This document shows, one piece after another, positions 25,480-36,845 of a stretch of 64,000 bases of DNA (position 1 is the first letter of the stretch; every line of letters starts with the position of its first letter). Location: positions 20,466 through 84,465 of the forward strand of contig WEDG01003360.1 of the NCBI GenBank assembly GCA_017591395.1. The letters run 5' to 3'. The notes beneath the pieces were generated by a model, which ran no database searches, had not been told where the DNA came from, and was given only the letters and a program-made list of their open reading frames with translations. The position numbers and the translations under genes are program-made. This DNA is from Schistocephalus solidus. Taxonomy: Eukaryota > Platyhelminthes > Cestoda > Diphyllobothriidea > Diphyllobothriidae.

Positions 25480-26255
25480 GTTCGACCGTCGATTTCGACG
25501 AGGTCCACCGTATGCTCCACACCAGGTGGTGCAGGGACGGTGACTTGCGCGTGAATTAGTTTTAAGTGATAGTAGCCTTGCGCTGCAGCTACCGCACTCT
25601 TTCCTCCTCCCCACCTGAGCCCGGTGTCAAGACAGAGTCAAGAAGACCGGAGATGGGAGAGGGCACAGGTGGCTGGCGCGGTCGGAGCCGTCCCTGGGCG
25701 TGCCACCACACCTGGCTCGGATCCCACGGAGTGAGAGTGCCATAAAGGCCACATTAAGAAGGAGCCATTGCAACCTGACTCTCAGTCCGCCAGTCAGCCA
25801 CTCCACACAAAACACACATTGGGCTGACCACGCGGTCCGAGTTATCCCGTCAGTTGGCAACCTTCCAAGCCACGGCTTTTAGCGCACCGTGATAGTTTCA
25901 AGCGCGTCAGATTGTTTTATAGTGAGGAATATGCACTGAGCTGTCGACCTCACTCTCTCCCCACCCCACAGTCAGACTACTGTCCGAGCCGGTCAGTTGC
26001 CTGATGTGGGAGTGGGCGCATTAATGACGGATCGGCGTACCCGTCTTCGCGCGCCACAGCACGACCTGGCCCCCATAACGCACACACCAGGATTCACAAA
26101 CTCAGGGGATATGGAGCAGCCATTGCCGTCTGACTCCCAGTCCACTGGTCAGCCACTCGACACACACAGCACATACACTGAGCCGACGGCGTGGTCTGGT
26201 GGAAGCGTCAGATTGGCAGACTTCCCAGCCACGGTTTCTAGGAAACCGTGATATA
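25480..26255 (-). repeat. 3' dimeric tail of copy B
   Basis: It starts at a perfect hairpin (arms CACGGTTTC and GAAACCGTG around CTA, near 26230-26252). Module 2 starts at the hairpin near 25893. The tail ends at the motif read on + as GACAGTTCGACCGTCG near 25480. Identity to the tails of C and D is high. Confidence 0.8.
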
Positions 26256-26399
26256 CTCTGGTAAATGGTGATTGTGAGGGTGTAGTCGATGTATTGGTGT
26301 AGGTAGTGTGTGCTGATGTAGCTTAGCCTCCGGTGGTTTACCGGAGGTTGTCGTGGAGGTGCATGTGTCCTAAGAGGCCCATGCGGTGTGTAAATGTGC

Positions 26400-27262
26400 G
26401 GGAGCAAGGAGGTCAGTGAAGGCGGGCGCGTCGACTATATGTCGGAGCCCCAGGCACTGGTTCACCAGCCTCCGTGCGATGGATTCGCAGGTGACCGACC
26501 AGGCCGATGCGTGAGTTGAAGTTGCGGGCGCAGTGTGGGCAGGAGAAATCGGTAGAGGCTGGGGCGATGTCATTCATGGTAGTGGGGGTGGCAGTTGCGC
26601 TAAGAATGGCAGGAGCGGAGGGTGTGAATGGTGTATCGGTGTTGTCGGCATTGTGGTGAATTCCGCTGTCATGGATGCGCATGTGACCGAATAGGCCCAT
26701 GCGATGAGTGAATGCGCGAGTACAGTGAGGGCAGTGGAGGCGACGATCTCTGCTGTGTGATGGTGTTCCAGGCACTGGCTCACCGGTCTCTGTACGATGT
26801 ATTCGCAAGTGACCGACCAGGCCGATGCGTGAGGTGAATGTGCGGTCGCATTGAGTACAGCTTAGGAGAGATTCCCCATCGCTGATGGTGGTTGTGGTGG
26901 TAGAAGTGAAGGCGAAGGCAATGGTGGTTGCGATGGTGGGGTAACAGGCGATGAGTAGATGGATGTGGTCTCTATGATGGTGGGAGTAATGGAATTGATG
27001 TCAGGAGTGAGGGTGGGGAGTCAGAATGAGGGTTGGCAGAATTTGACGTAGAAATTGGAATTGTGGGATTGTTGGTGCATTGCGTCCGAAGATGTCCGAC
27101 CAGGCCGATTCGCGCGCGGAAGATGCGTTGACAGCGCGGGCATGTTGGCAGGGCCTGGGCATTGACGGTGTTGGTGCGGGGCGCTGGTGACTTTCGTGCC
27201 GCTCTTTTGGCCTTGGCGGCGGCGATCCGGTTGGCCTCGTAGATTGCTGAACCAGTCTTCAC
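26400..27262 (-). CDS. C-terminal zinc-finger array of copy B
   Basis: After a conserved basic stretch (IYEANRIAAAKAKRAARKS) come finger 1 (CPRCQRIFRARIGLVGHLR, 27160-27090), a Ser/Thr/Pro-rich spacer, then finger 2 (TQCDRTFTSRIGLVGHLR), finger 3 (CPHCTRAFTHRMGLFGHMR), finger 4 (CPHCARNFNSRIGLVGHLR), and a finger 5 that begins after a frame change near 26413. TGEPVPG-type linkers join them. The array is probably nucleic-acid binding. The length and number of fingers are unusual for an RTE-like element. Confidence 0.78.
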
Positions 27263-27810
27263 TGATCTTCTCCATGCCGGTCTATCCTGGGCGAGGTCTT
27301 CCCAGGTCGCCGAGTTGATTTTGCAGTTGCTTCAGCGATTTCTTCAAAGTGTCCTTGTAGCGTCGTTTTTGACCCCCTGCCGACGAGAACCCGTAGCGAC
27401 ATCTCCGTAGAAAAGTCGTTTGGGTAGTCGCTCGTCGTCCATTCTTACCAAGTGGCCGCTCCATCGCAGCTGCACTTGCCTCAGCATGGCATGGATGCTG
27501 AGGATTCCGGTCCGCTCCAGGACTTCCGTGTCCGGGATCCTGTCTTGCCATCTCAGCTTCAGTATTCTGCGGAGGCAGCTGAGATGAAAGTGATTCAGCT
27601 TCCTGGCTTGGTTCGAGTAGACGGTCCAGGTTTCCGCTCCGTAAAGGAGTGTCGACAAGACGACGGCCTTGTACATCTTCAGTTTGGTGTTCAGGTGAAT
27701 ACCGTGGCGATTCCACACGGAGGCCTGCAGCCGACCGAAGGCCTGACTAGCTTTGGAAATCCGTTGGGCAACCTCGTCATCGATTCTCGTGTTGCGCGAA
27801 ATCGTGCTTC

Positions 27811-29424
27811 CTAGATAAGCGAAGGTCTCCACGTTTTTGAGTTGAGCACCGTTGACATTGATTCGAGGAGCATTGTATTCCGCGCTGGGTGGCGGCTGGT
27901 GCATGACAACCGTTTTTGGCTGTACTGATTGTTAATCCAAAATCGGCGCAGCCTTCGGCGAAGAGGTCCATGCTCCTTTTGCATTTCCACCTCCGTCACG
28001 GTGTTAAGGGCGCAGTCGTCCGCGAAGAGCAAGTCATGGACTGTAGTCGTAGACACGCGCGTTGGAGCCTGCATACGCCGACTGTTGAGAAGGTGCCCGT
28101 CAGTTCTGTAGGCGATGCGGATACCAGGCTGCTCATCACGGTAGGCGTCCATCAGCATAGCCGAGAACATGAGACTGAAGAGGGTGGAGGCCAGTACGCA
28201 GCCCTGCTTCACTCCGTTGGTCACTGCGAATGCTTCGGATACCGTCCCGTTGTCAGTGACGCGCGCCGACATCCCGTCATGAAGCTGACGCACCATGTGC
28301 GTGAACCGCTCAGGACAGCCGAATTTCTGCATGACTTTCCACAGTCCGTCACGATTCACCGTGTCAAAGGCTTTCGTTAGATCCACAAAGGTAGTGTATA
28401 GGTGAGTTCGCATCTCCTGACACTTCTCTTGTAGCTGGCGGGCGGCAAAAATCATATCGGTTGTTCCGCGGTGTCGGCGGAAGCCACATTGGCTTTCCGG
28501 GAGCAGGCCCTGCTCTAGGTGACCGTTAAGACGATTGAGAAGGATACGGGCGAAGATATTCCCGGCGATGTTGAGCAACGAGATGCCTCTGTGATTATCA
28601 CAGAGTTGCCGGTTCCCCTTCCGTTTGTAGAGATGGACGATGGTCGCGTCTTTGAAATCCTGAGGAACTTGTCCTTGGCGCCACATCTCCTGGAACAGTG
28701 TTGTGAGTTCTGACATCAGCCGGGGCCCACCGTGCTTGTAGACTTCCGGTGGGATTGCGTCGGATCCCGGTGCTTTACCGCTGGAAATCTGCTGCACGGC
28801 CCGGATGGTTTCTGGTAGGGAAGGCGGCAGATCCAGATCATTGTTCGTGTCCACTTCAGGGAGCCGGTCAATGGCAGCATCGGAGATGGCTGATGAGCAA
28901 TTAAGGACACTTCTGAAGTGCTCGGCCCAGCGCTTCAGAATTTGCGATTTCTCTGTCAGCAGTGTTGTGCCGTCAGAGCTGAGCAGCGGTGCGGACCCCT
29001 TGATACACGGGCCGTAGATGGCTTTGATGGCTTTGAAAAAGTTTTTCATTTCCTTGCGGTCCGCATACGCCTGGATTTCCTCAGCCTTTCGGATCATCCA
29101 GGCATCCTGCATCTCCCGCAGCCGTTGTTGTACAAGGCGCCGGCATCTGAAAAAGGCTGCTTTGGTGGCGTCAGTCCGAAGGTCCATGTAGGCTTTGTGT
29201 AATCTATTCTTCTCCGCGAGTAAGTTGCTGATGTCGGCGTCATTGTCGTCAAACCAGTCCTGGTGTCGACGGTGTGCGCGTCCGAGTACATCGAGGGCGG
29301 TGGACTGGATGACATTTCGCAGTTGACACCATCGTGTCTCCACGGTAGCGGTATCATCTGGAGCATGCAGGTCCTCCAGTTTCTCGGTTATTTGGTTGCT
29401 GAAATCAAAACAGTGAGCAGGCAA
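27811..29424 (-). CDS. reverse transcriptase of copy B, 537-codon open frame
   Basis: The open frame carries a linker, then RT motifs in order: [18 protein letters not shown] (about residue 225), [20 protein letters not shown] (about 265), [19 protein letters not shown] (about 305), [17 protein letters not shown] (first catalytic Asp, about 345), [18 protein letters not shown] (about 405) and LLFADDCAL (catalytic Asp pair, about 475). The pattern is that of RTE-like non-LTR elements. No ATG opens the frame; it is the second part of a longer protein or is reached by splicing or recoding. A shift near 27930 moves the thumb region into the frame at 27904-27344 ([15 protein letters not shown]). 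Confidence 0.9.
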   Translation of the reverse strand: MPAHCFDFSNQITEKLEDLHAPDDTATVETRWCQLRNVIQSTALDVLGRAHRRHQDWFDDNDADISNLLAEKNRLHKAYMDLRTDATKAAFFRCRRLVQQRLREMQDAWMIRKAEEIQAYADRKEMKNFFKAIKAIYGPCIKGSAPLLSSDGTTLLTEKSQILKRWAEHFRSVLNCSSAISDAAIDRLPEVDTNNDLDLPPSLPETIRAVQQISSGKAPGSDAIPPEVYKHGGPRLMSELTTLFQEMWRQGQVPQDFKDATIVHLYKRKGNRQLCDNHRGISLLNIAGNIFARILLNRLNGHLEQGLLPESQCGFRRHRGTTDMIFAARQLQEKCQEMRTHLYTTFVDLTKAFDTVNRDGLWKVMQKFGCPERFTHMVRQLHDGMSARVTDNGTVSEAFAVTNGVKQGCVLASTLFSLMFSAMLMDAYRDEQPGIRIAYRTDGHLLNSRRMQAPTRVSTTTVHDLLFADDCALNTVTEVEMQKEHGPLRRRLRRFWINNQYSQKRLSCTSRHPARNTMLLESMSTVLNSKTWRPSLI

Positions 29425-29429
29425 ATTTA

Positions 29430-30278
29430 ATAAAGAGTATTTAACTTACATGGCGGCCTCTTACCTTGGGGCCTTCGTCGGGGTTGCAGTCGGAGCCTCA
29501 TCTGAGAAATGACGAGGCGGTGATCTGTCCAACCATCGGCATCGCGGATCGCCTTGGTTACCAGCACGTCCTGTCGATCTCGCCTCCGGACGAGAACATA
29601 GTCCAGCAGATGCCAGCGCCGCGACCGAGGGTGCATCCACGTGGCCTTCTCCCGCGTCGGAAGGCGGAAGAAGGTGTTGGACAGCAGGAGACGGTGTTCC
29701 GCACACGTGCGCAGAAGAAGGAGGCCGTTATCGTTGCAGCTACCGAGACCGTGGGGACTCAGCACTCCCTGCCAGGCAGCGTGGTCCGTCCCGACGCGGG
29801 CATTGAAGTCACCAAGGACAATTAACTTGTCCTCTTTCGGCACAGTCACCAGCAAGGCGTGCAGGTCCTCGTAGAATTTGTCCTTCGCCGCATCAGAGCT
29901 CGTCATTGGGGAGCGTAGGCGCTGATGATGGTGGCGAACTGGTCTCCCCGAAGAGGCAGGCGGAGGCTCATCAGGCGATCATTGATACCCTGCGGCAGAC
30001 AGGGCAGACGTCCCACGATGTCGTTCCGGATGGCAAAGGCAACACCAGCGTCGCGTCGCTCTGCCTTTGGCCGGCCGCTCCAGAAGAAAAGTGTATCCGG
30101 CCCCCACCTCCTCCAGCTGACCCTGCTCAGAGAATCGGGTCTCGCTGAGAGCAGCAATGTCCACCTTATAGCGCGCCAGTTCCCGAGCGACTAGCGCCGT
30201 CCTTCGTTCCGGCCGGTTGCTCCTAGGATTGTCTAAAAGGGAGCGAACATTCCAGGCTGCTAGTGTGAACGGACTCAC
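29430..30278 (-). pseudogene. EEP-family endonuclease of copy B, two single-base shifts
   Basis: All catalytic landmarks can be read across three frames: LAAWNVRSLLD (Asn), [10 protein letters not shown] (Glu), [17 protein letters not shown] (Asp/Asn) and [15 protein letters not shown] (Asp-His). The frame shifts once near 30085 after GAGYTF and again near 29905 at YAP, where copy A has an extra base. With both shifts ignored the domain has the usual length of about 230 residues. The first codon reads from SPFTLAAWN; a true initiation site is not clear. Confidence 0.85.
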
Positions 30279-31039
30279 ACGAGCAGCCTGAAGAGTATGG
30301 CGAGGGGATGGGGACGGGGGTTATTGTTGTTTGTTTGAGTTTTTACGACCGCGTAGTTTGCGATCTGCGAGCCGCGGCCGGCTGCAGAAGACGTGAGACC
30401 CAGCATTTTTTTAGAGCACATTTTTCTAGCCCCTTCCTCCGCGAGGAGGCAAGCAGTGCTATCCCTAAATAGGGGCTGCTCGGACATCCCAGACGGCTGC
30501 CGAACTCCACTATGGGTCACGGATTTGTTTTTAGTGGGAGAACGACCCGAGTTAGTCTGGGCCGCCTACGGGGTTGCTGTCGCCCCCCACCGTAGGACTT
30601 TTTGAGAGGGGAGGTGGGAAGTTCGGGGAGTCAGACATACCGAGTGTGGAGGCACACACAACTTCGGAGACCCTCACCTGGTTTAGCCCGCCGGTCGTGA
30701 CGGTTGCCCGGGGTGTGGCCGCTGGGAAGAACCCAACTTCGAGGAGCCACAGGTGAGAGTTGGGTACCAGTTAGAGGCGGCCACAGGAGCATTCACCACC
30801 TGTACGAGACAAATGGAGCGACCAAATGCTATCTGTGTAGTGCTGCCCCTAACTAGTACCCCTACACCCCAGGCGCATACTAGATAGACTACGTCAGCAC
30901 ACGACGTTACCCATTGACTGCTTTGGCTGTCGGATACGTTAAATGCTCACCTAAGTAAAAAAAAGATAAGGAACCACTCCCCAAACAAAAAGGCACAATC
31001 ATTACCGGAGAGCCGGTCATTCCCCAATTTGCCCTCACT

Positions 31040-31240
31040 CTAGCACGACGTATTGGACACGGTTCACATCCGTTGGACACTCGCACCTACCACGATGGGG
31101 ACGCAACTAGCACACACAAGCAGGGCAGGGACAGTGTCAAATTATGTCAAATGCGAACGTAAATTTCAATCAAGTATCAGCCTAGCTGATCAACTGCAAA
31201 TCCACCGCAGTATGGCTGGAGAAGAATGTTCGAGCACTGG
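31040..31240 (+). pseudogene. decayed zinc-finger fragment of the RTE-like family
   Basis: The reading VKCERKFQSSISLADQLQIH followed by MAGEECSSTG parallels the family finger plus its TGEPVPGAP-type linker. Only one finger is left and it lacks the first Cys. It directly precedes the Penelope-like fragment. Confidence 0.4.
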
Positions 31241-31264
31241 AGAAAATTGTTTATTCTTCTGAGG

Positions 31265-32130
31265 TATCAGACTCCTGCACGAGTCCATCTTCAAAAAAAC
31301 GTACTGCAAAACTTCCAAACCTTACTCGGTGGAATGTTCTCTGGTATAAAATTCACAAGGGAAGCAGAACAAGAACAGCAGCTACCTCTCCTTGATTTTC
31401 TCGTCAAGCGAAATCCAAAGGGCGAAATCGAGGCAGGATGGCAAAGAACGCCACATAACTCTTCAGATTTCACAACAACCACACCAGTTGGCTAACAAGC
31501 AAAGATTAATGTGAACCCTCTTCAAACGGATTCAGACTCATTGTTGTAGGCCGGAGGAAAAACATGCGAAGCCCGATATCTACGTGACCAATTTAGGCGG
31601 AATGGCTTTCGGAAGGCTTTAATAAGCCGGTGCCCACGCGATTGGCCTCGAGGACTCAAACAAAAGAACAACCAAGGACATGGCACGCTCTGCCATACAT
31701 TAAGAGCGGCTCAGAAGCGATTGAGCGCATTTTTGCCGGATTAGGTGTTGGCATTTCACACAGGCCCAAAGCTACCATGCGCAGCAGGGGGGGGGGGGGT
31801 AAAAATCAAAGACTGACTCAACCCCAAAGCGCAATCTGGAGTAATGTATCGCATCCCATGCGTAAACTGGTCTTGTAACTACAAAGGCCAGACTGAACGC
31901 ATGCTGGGATCGCGCATAAATGAACATAAGTTGGCTGTGCGATAGGGCGATAAATAAATGCGAGTTGCAGCACCAACCTACGAAAAGGGCCATCAACAGA
32001 ATCACTCACTTCGGAAACAAGACGAGCCGAGAATTGATTGAATCCCAGTCCATGAATTTGGCAACGGCATACAGAGTCCTGTGCAGTTACCTCCAGACTT
32101 GCTTCAGTGCTCATTGGTTGGTTTGTATCC
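31265..32130 (+). pseudogene. Penelope-like element fragment: RT end plus GIY-YIG region
   Basis: Penelope-like elements encode an RT followed by a GIY-YIG endonuclease. The fragment shows IKFTREAEQEQQLPLLDFLV (the LPFLDVLV block), TLFKRIQTHC, EARYLRDQFRRNGF, ALPYIKSGSEAIERIF and ISHRPKATMR, then the endonuclease start GVMYRIPCVNW and NYKGQTERMLGSRINEHKLA. Frames change several times and stops occur (TGA near 31520, TAG near 31946). A run of 13 G at 31787-31799 interrupts the RT/endonuclease junction. The YIG part of the endonuclease motif reads YKG. Confidence 0.8.
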
Positions 32131-33025
32131 TCCCCCCCCCCCTAAAAGTGTTGCCTTTTTGGAGTTTGAAAGCTCAGAATAATAACCAATTGTTACGATG
32201 CGCGAATAGACCTCCTTTGCGTAGGCAATCTCCTGGGACTCGAACAATCACATTCATTTGAGAGTAATCTAGGTTCAGTAAGATTACTACAAAGCTTGAA
32301 CCTTAGGACTGCCAACTTCCGATATCTTCTTTGCAAAGGAAGTTCATACACTGAGGTGGACCCCAACGGTAATCAACAGGGGGACATCAAAGTACTTTGG
32401 ATGGTCAAAAAATGTCTTGTTTTTTAATGATAATTCCTTAGGGTGATTGAAATCTAGCAGTATTTCCTCTGACGTGCCGATACCTACTTGCTTTTGCAAA
32501 AAACGCACTTGGTGTCCAAGTTTAGAAAAAGTTAGCACTCTGGAGGCTCATGAGAGATTTGACTTGCTTACTGGTCTAGAAGAAGCAAAACAAAAAGCAC
32601 ATAAAACTTTCAGACTGCCTTCCACGCGAATTTTTGTGAGACCGACATTATTTGACGCCCTTGGACTTTTGCAGTTAGCTTTGAATTGCGATGTAAAACG
32701 ATGGTCATGTTAAACTTACAAGTCACTTACTTGCTCAGAGTCATGCGCCCTGGAAAGGGGCCCTGACAATGTTGATTGTATTGTCGTTGAATCGGATAGT
32801 CCTGCCAGACACGTTAACTACCAACCTCTCTCGTCTCCTTAGAGCTGGTAAACAAACGAATTAGGAATGAGCATATTGTGTGCAAATGATTTTCTCACCA
32901 AAAAGAGCAAAGTAGCTTTACATGCGACATAACTATGCTCCGCATTAGGTTGTTGATGGAATGCGTTCAATTGCTGTCTTTCCATATGACACCTAAATAC
33001 GGAATTCACCGGTAGGGGGTTTTGC

Positions 33026-33059
33026 CCCTCTCTCTCTCTTCTCCCTCTCTCCCCCTCTC

Positions 33060-33106
<47 letters not shown>
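33026..33106 (+). repeat. (CT)n microsatellite
   Basis: A CT dinucleotide run with CCC interruptions at the 5' side and one CTAT interruption near the 3' end. Confidence 0.9.
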
Positions 33107-36100
33107 AAATCAAACTTCGAGCGATCGCAAAGTTTACGCTATTTATGTATTAAGCGAGACTAACGAAAACCGGCATCTTTCCATGTCGTCTACAAAACCA
33201 GCAAAACTTCGTCCACTCCACTAATGTTGGCTCGTTCTACCCGGCTAACTCCTCAGCCGCAATTAATTTGAACTAGTCTACATGCTTAGAATACCTAATG
33301 AGGAGCCGGCTATTCAAAAGGGATCCACATGCAGCCAACCCTGTGCAACAGGTCTCTTGAATACAAACTTCGTAGAACCAGCTCTGTGATTCGCGATCTG
33401 GGCAGGGCTGACATAGTGTAAAAGGTCTGGTCAACACATCCTCAGCGGTTTGCAGGAACCAACCATGGCAAACGCCTAAGCGACTCAGTCACTAACAGGG
33501 TTCGCATCCGTAACCCTCGAGAGTGACTTTTCCTTTGGGTAAGAGCTACCCCACGGCGGGAGCTCGTACGGCAAATGTTTTTACGCCAAATTTCAGGCAA
33601 ACTAGTGTTAGATTTTAGGTTAGGGTAGGTTAAGGTAAGGGCCGAAATTATGCTTATGGTCAAGGTTTTTGTTGGAGTTCATGTTAGGGTTAGGACACGG
33701 GAATATTTTCAGTTCCTGTAAAATTTAGCTTGAGGTCACCTGTATTACGTGAGAGGGTATTGCCTTTTCCTTGTCCTGCCGGGAGGGATCATATAATCCG
33801 TTCAGATCGTCTTTTGTAGGAGAAAATTTCGCACAGTCTTCTGTTGGTACTCGTATGAAGCCCAAATCGCCTTGGCATTTAAGCATAGTCGTGGAGCACA
33901 ATTTATTAATTCCTGCCGAAAGCTTCCCCATTTGAGACCCTCGAGGTCCGTTTATGATTTTCAGAAAGTCTAGTCCCGATTCCTGTCATTTCAACAGAAT
34001 TTCAAAATGCAAACACAGCTACATGGGAAAACTCGAGTTCCAGGAAGCAGTTGGGCAAGAGGAGGTGCACCGGTACAAAACGTATTGTATTTTTGCGACG
34101 CTTCGGATACACGGTGGAACCTGTCACCAGAAACAGCATCAGACGATGAGTTCTAGTCTGAGTCGAAAACGTCAAACGAATAAAACTGTTGTTCCAGAGA
34201 CCGAGTCTTCTGTTACTAAGGTGTGCAATGCTAGGAATGAGTTAACCAAACTAAGCCGAAAGTAATTCCCTGTACAAGGGCTATCGTTAGCGCTTAGGTT
34301 GCCCATCACAGTTCGCTCCATCAAACCCATGTTCTCCGTGTTTATCAACAGGCCTAACATGGGGTAATCCTTGCCAAATTTCTTACCAGGATGAACTGAT
34401 GCAGTCTGTCTCGCAGCCATGGAACATACAAGTAATTCCTGCTGATACAAGTTAATCGTTCTATTATTGAATTTATGAAAGAACTTCTTTACTAGCTGGA
34501 ATGCGCGCTAGAAAACGTTGGCTTCCTATAATTATCAGCTGGCTACTGAGACTGCGTATATTTGTTCAATTTTTGGAGGACTCCGAGATAAGCCTTCATG
34601 GTCACATGTTGTTCATGTGTGGAGGAAAGATAAGTGGGCCATTAACAGGCTCAGATGGGTTAGGTTTTAGAGAGGGAGGAACGACTGATGGCGTTCGTCA
34701 GATTTTGGTACACGCAATGCCGGTACGAAGGGCTGTTGCGTACAGAAGACTGAGTTCCTTGATCGGATAGTTAACAATCGGGCGATTTCGATGTCTGGTA
34801 TTTTGCATCAGCCACCTAGAATGGTAATCCGACACCGGTGGACCACTTTGGAGACACCGGTATTAACCACACAGTCGTTGTGCTGACCAGATATGCTGTG
34901 ATAAAGGTGGATGAAGTCTTCGACTCGTTCCTCTCCAGGCATACTGGTAGGTGTCCTCCGATCAGTTTGCATGGACATGAGACAACCTGTCCATTGTAAC
35001 CTGCGTGGAAGGGAAATTAAGGGTTTAGGGGCACAGACCACCATTAGTCCATAAACCTTCGCAGAACTGGCTAGGGCCAGTTGCTTCGCAGCTGCGGCCC
35101 TACAGACGGCGCAGGTGGCTGCATGGGGACTAGCCATCATTCATAGACCGTTTGCGGCTTACTATCAACGATGGACAAGCCATATTCCAACTCCTCATGC
35201 AGGCATACCAAAGAATGCAAGCCTTGGAAGTCGGGTTCTCACCATTGCACCGCGGGCTCATGTCATTTTGGCTGAGATCGGAATATTCAAACCCCTTGGT
35301 TTGGTGCGCACCAGTCTGTCTTGGTTAAAGAAAGAAATAGCAGCGATTCACAGCTGCCTAAGACTGGGCATCTGTCTATCACATACGTGGGAGCATTGAG
35401 TACAGCATAACACCATCGACAACCACAGGGACATTAATTGGTCATTTCTGGATGACAGAAGCCACGGGTCAGGCATATTCCTTTAACATGCGATGGCTTA
35501 CCCATGCTCTGAATCACATTCAGCTAAACATCAGCAAAGATATTCAATATTGCACCATGAGTTCGTGGCCATTGACTGAGGTCAGGCGTTTTCAGTTTTA
35601 GCAGAGTTTCGTTCGCCGGTTTACCATATACGCAAGCGACTATATTGCCGATAGCAGTCATTCATTGACAAAGGCGCAGACAGTGGAATAGGTGTTCCCG
35701 GATTACTGAAAACCATCCATCTAACGTTGCGACTAAAGTCATGGTTAGGTCCTCACCAATACGACCTTCGAGCCAGGTCCCAAACAGTACAAGTTAGACG
35801 CCAGTACAGAGAGCATTATCTTGTCTACAGAATGAATAAAGAATAAGCCGAACCAAACTAACAGGCGAACGAGAAGCGCACCAGCTGGTGCTGAAGACGT
35901 AGGCTTCCGAGTGCCCAGGGCGAGGGCTTGTCTCCGTCAGTTCTGGATCGAAATTACTTCTATGGCCTCCAACGATAGGACACAGGCATAAGAACGCTCT
36001 CACCCTGTAATACAGAGGATCCTGGGCTAAATTACAGGAACTGTAAATATTCCGGTGTGCTAAGCCTATACCTAAGCTCATAACTAATCGTACCCATAAT

Positions 36101-36730
36101 CCTAACTCTAAACTTACCTTAACTCTGTTGGGAATGTCTACATTCCCTCGTTAAAAAGCATGTACGCGCATCTCCTGCGCTGCATGCCACGAACGTGCGC
36201 CCCACGCTGGCTGTAGCCGCAATGTTCCCGTCAGATCTGATTGGCCCATGTCCACGAGAAGTCGCTCGGCTTTTCTCCATCTTCCTCTTTAAGTGGATTG
36301 GACAGAATATGACCAATCTAAACGGGACGCTATACAGGCACGTAGCTTTTCATGTCAGTTTTGTAGAATAGACTTTCCGCTTAACTGATCGTGTTCTCTT
36401 GCTTTACCGTGTTGGGGTTGGGATAACTGTCGATCAAGCATAAGGTTCGTGCGACATCGAATCTAAAACAAAGTCACCTGCATTACGGGTAATTCTGGTC
36501 CTACTGTAGTGAGCGAGTTCTCCCAATGTCTTATTATCGTTACCTTGCCGGTTCCGTAGGCCGTATTCAGACTCAGTACGATGCCCTTGTACCGTATGTC
36601 CATTCCTTGCCGATGTAGTCATACTTGAACTCATGTCAACCATACCAAACGTCCAACCATAAGGTAGTCCAACAGAAGTAATGAAAATCCGGAGGACCAT
36701 TTATTTGTTACACGACAGGCACTAAGAACG

Positions 36731-36845
36731 GGGGAAGTGGAGCTTAAGACTGCCACCAGGGAAGGGATCACACTGGAAAGTCAACTGTACTCACGATTAT
36801 AAACTGGGGAAGGTGGAGCTGGAGGCTGCCACCGGGGAAGGGATC
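36731..36845 (+). repeat. imperfect direct duplication, unit about 38 bp
   Basis: Two copies of a GGGGAAG-GTGGAGCT...GCCACC-GGGAAGGGATC unit start at 36731 and 36808, separated by about 40 bp. They differ at a few positions. Confidence 0.6.

Larger units (their letters stand above)
25480..30848 (-). mobile_element. RTE-like non-LTR retrotransposon, copy B (best preserved)
   Basis: Near full-length copy in the order 5' UTR (30848-30280), endonuclease (30278-29460), intron-like linker, RT (29424-27290), zinc fingers (27262-26400), dimeric tail (26255-25480). The RT core is one 537-codon open stretch. Only a few single-base frameshifts interrupt the element (two in the endonuclease, one after the RT core near 27930, one or more near the zinc fingers). 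Its start shares the sequence around ACACAGATAGCATTTG with copy A, which fixes the 5' end. Confidence 0.88.

Noticed and set aside
27452..28380. Open frames on the + strand across copy B
   Set aside because: Antisense shadows of the RT and thumb coding sequence.
34808..35400. Possible LTR-retrotransposon integrase remnant
   Set aside because: A few words looked suggestive, but no HHCC or DDE motif could be read in any frame.
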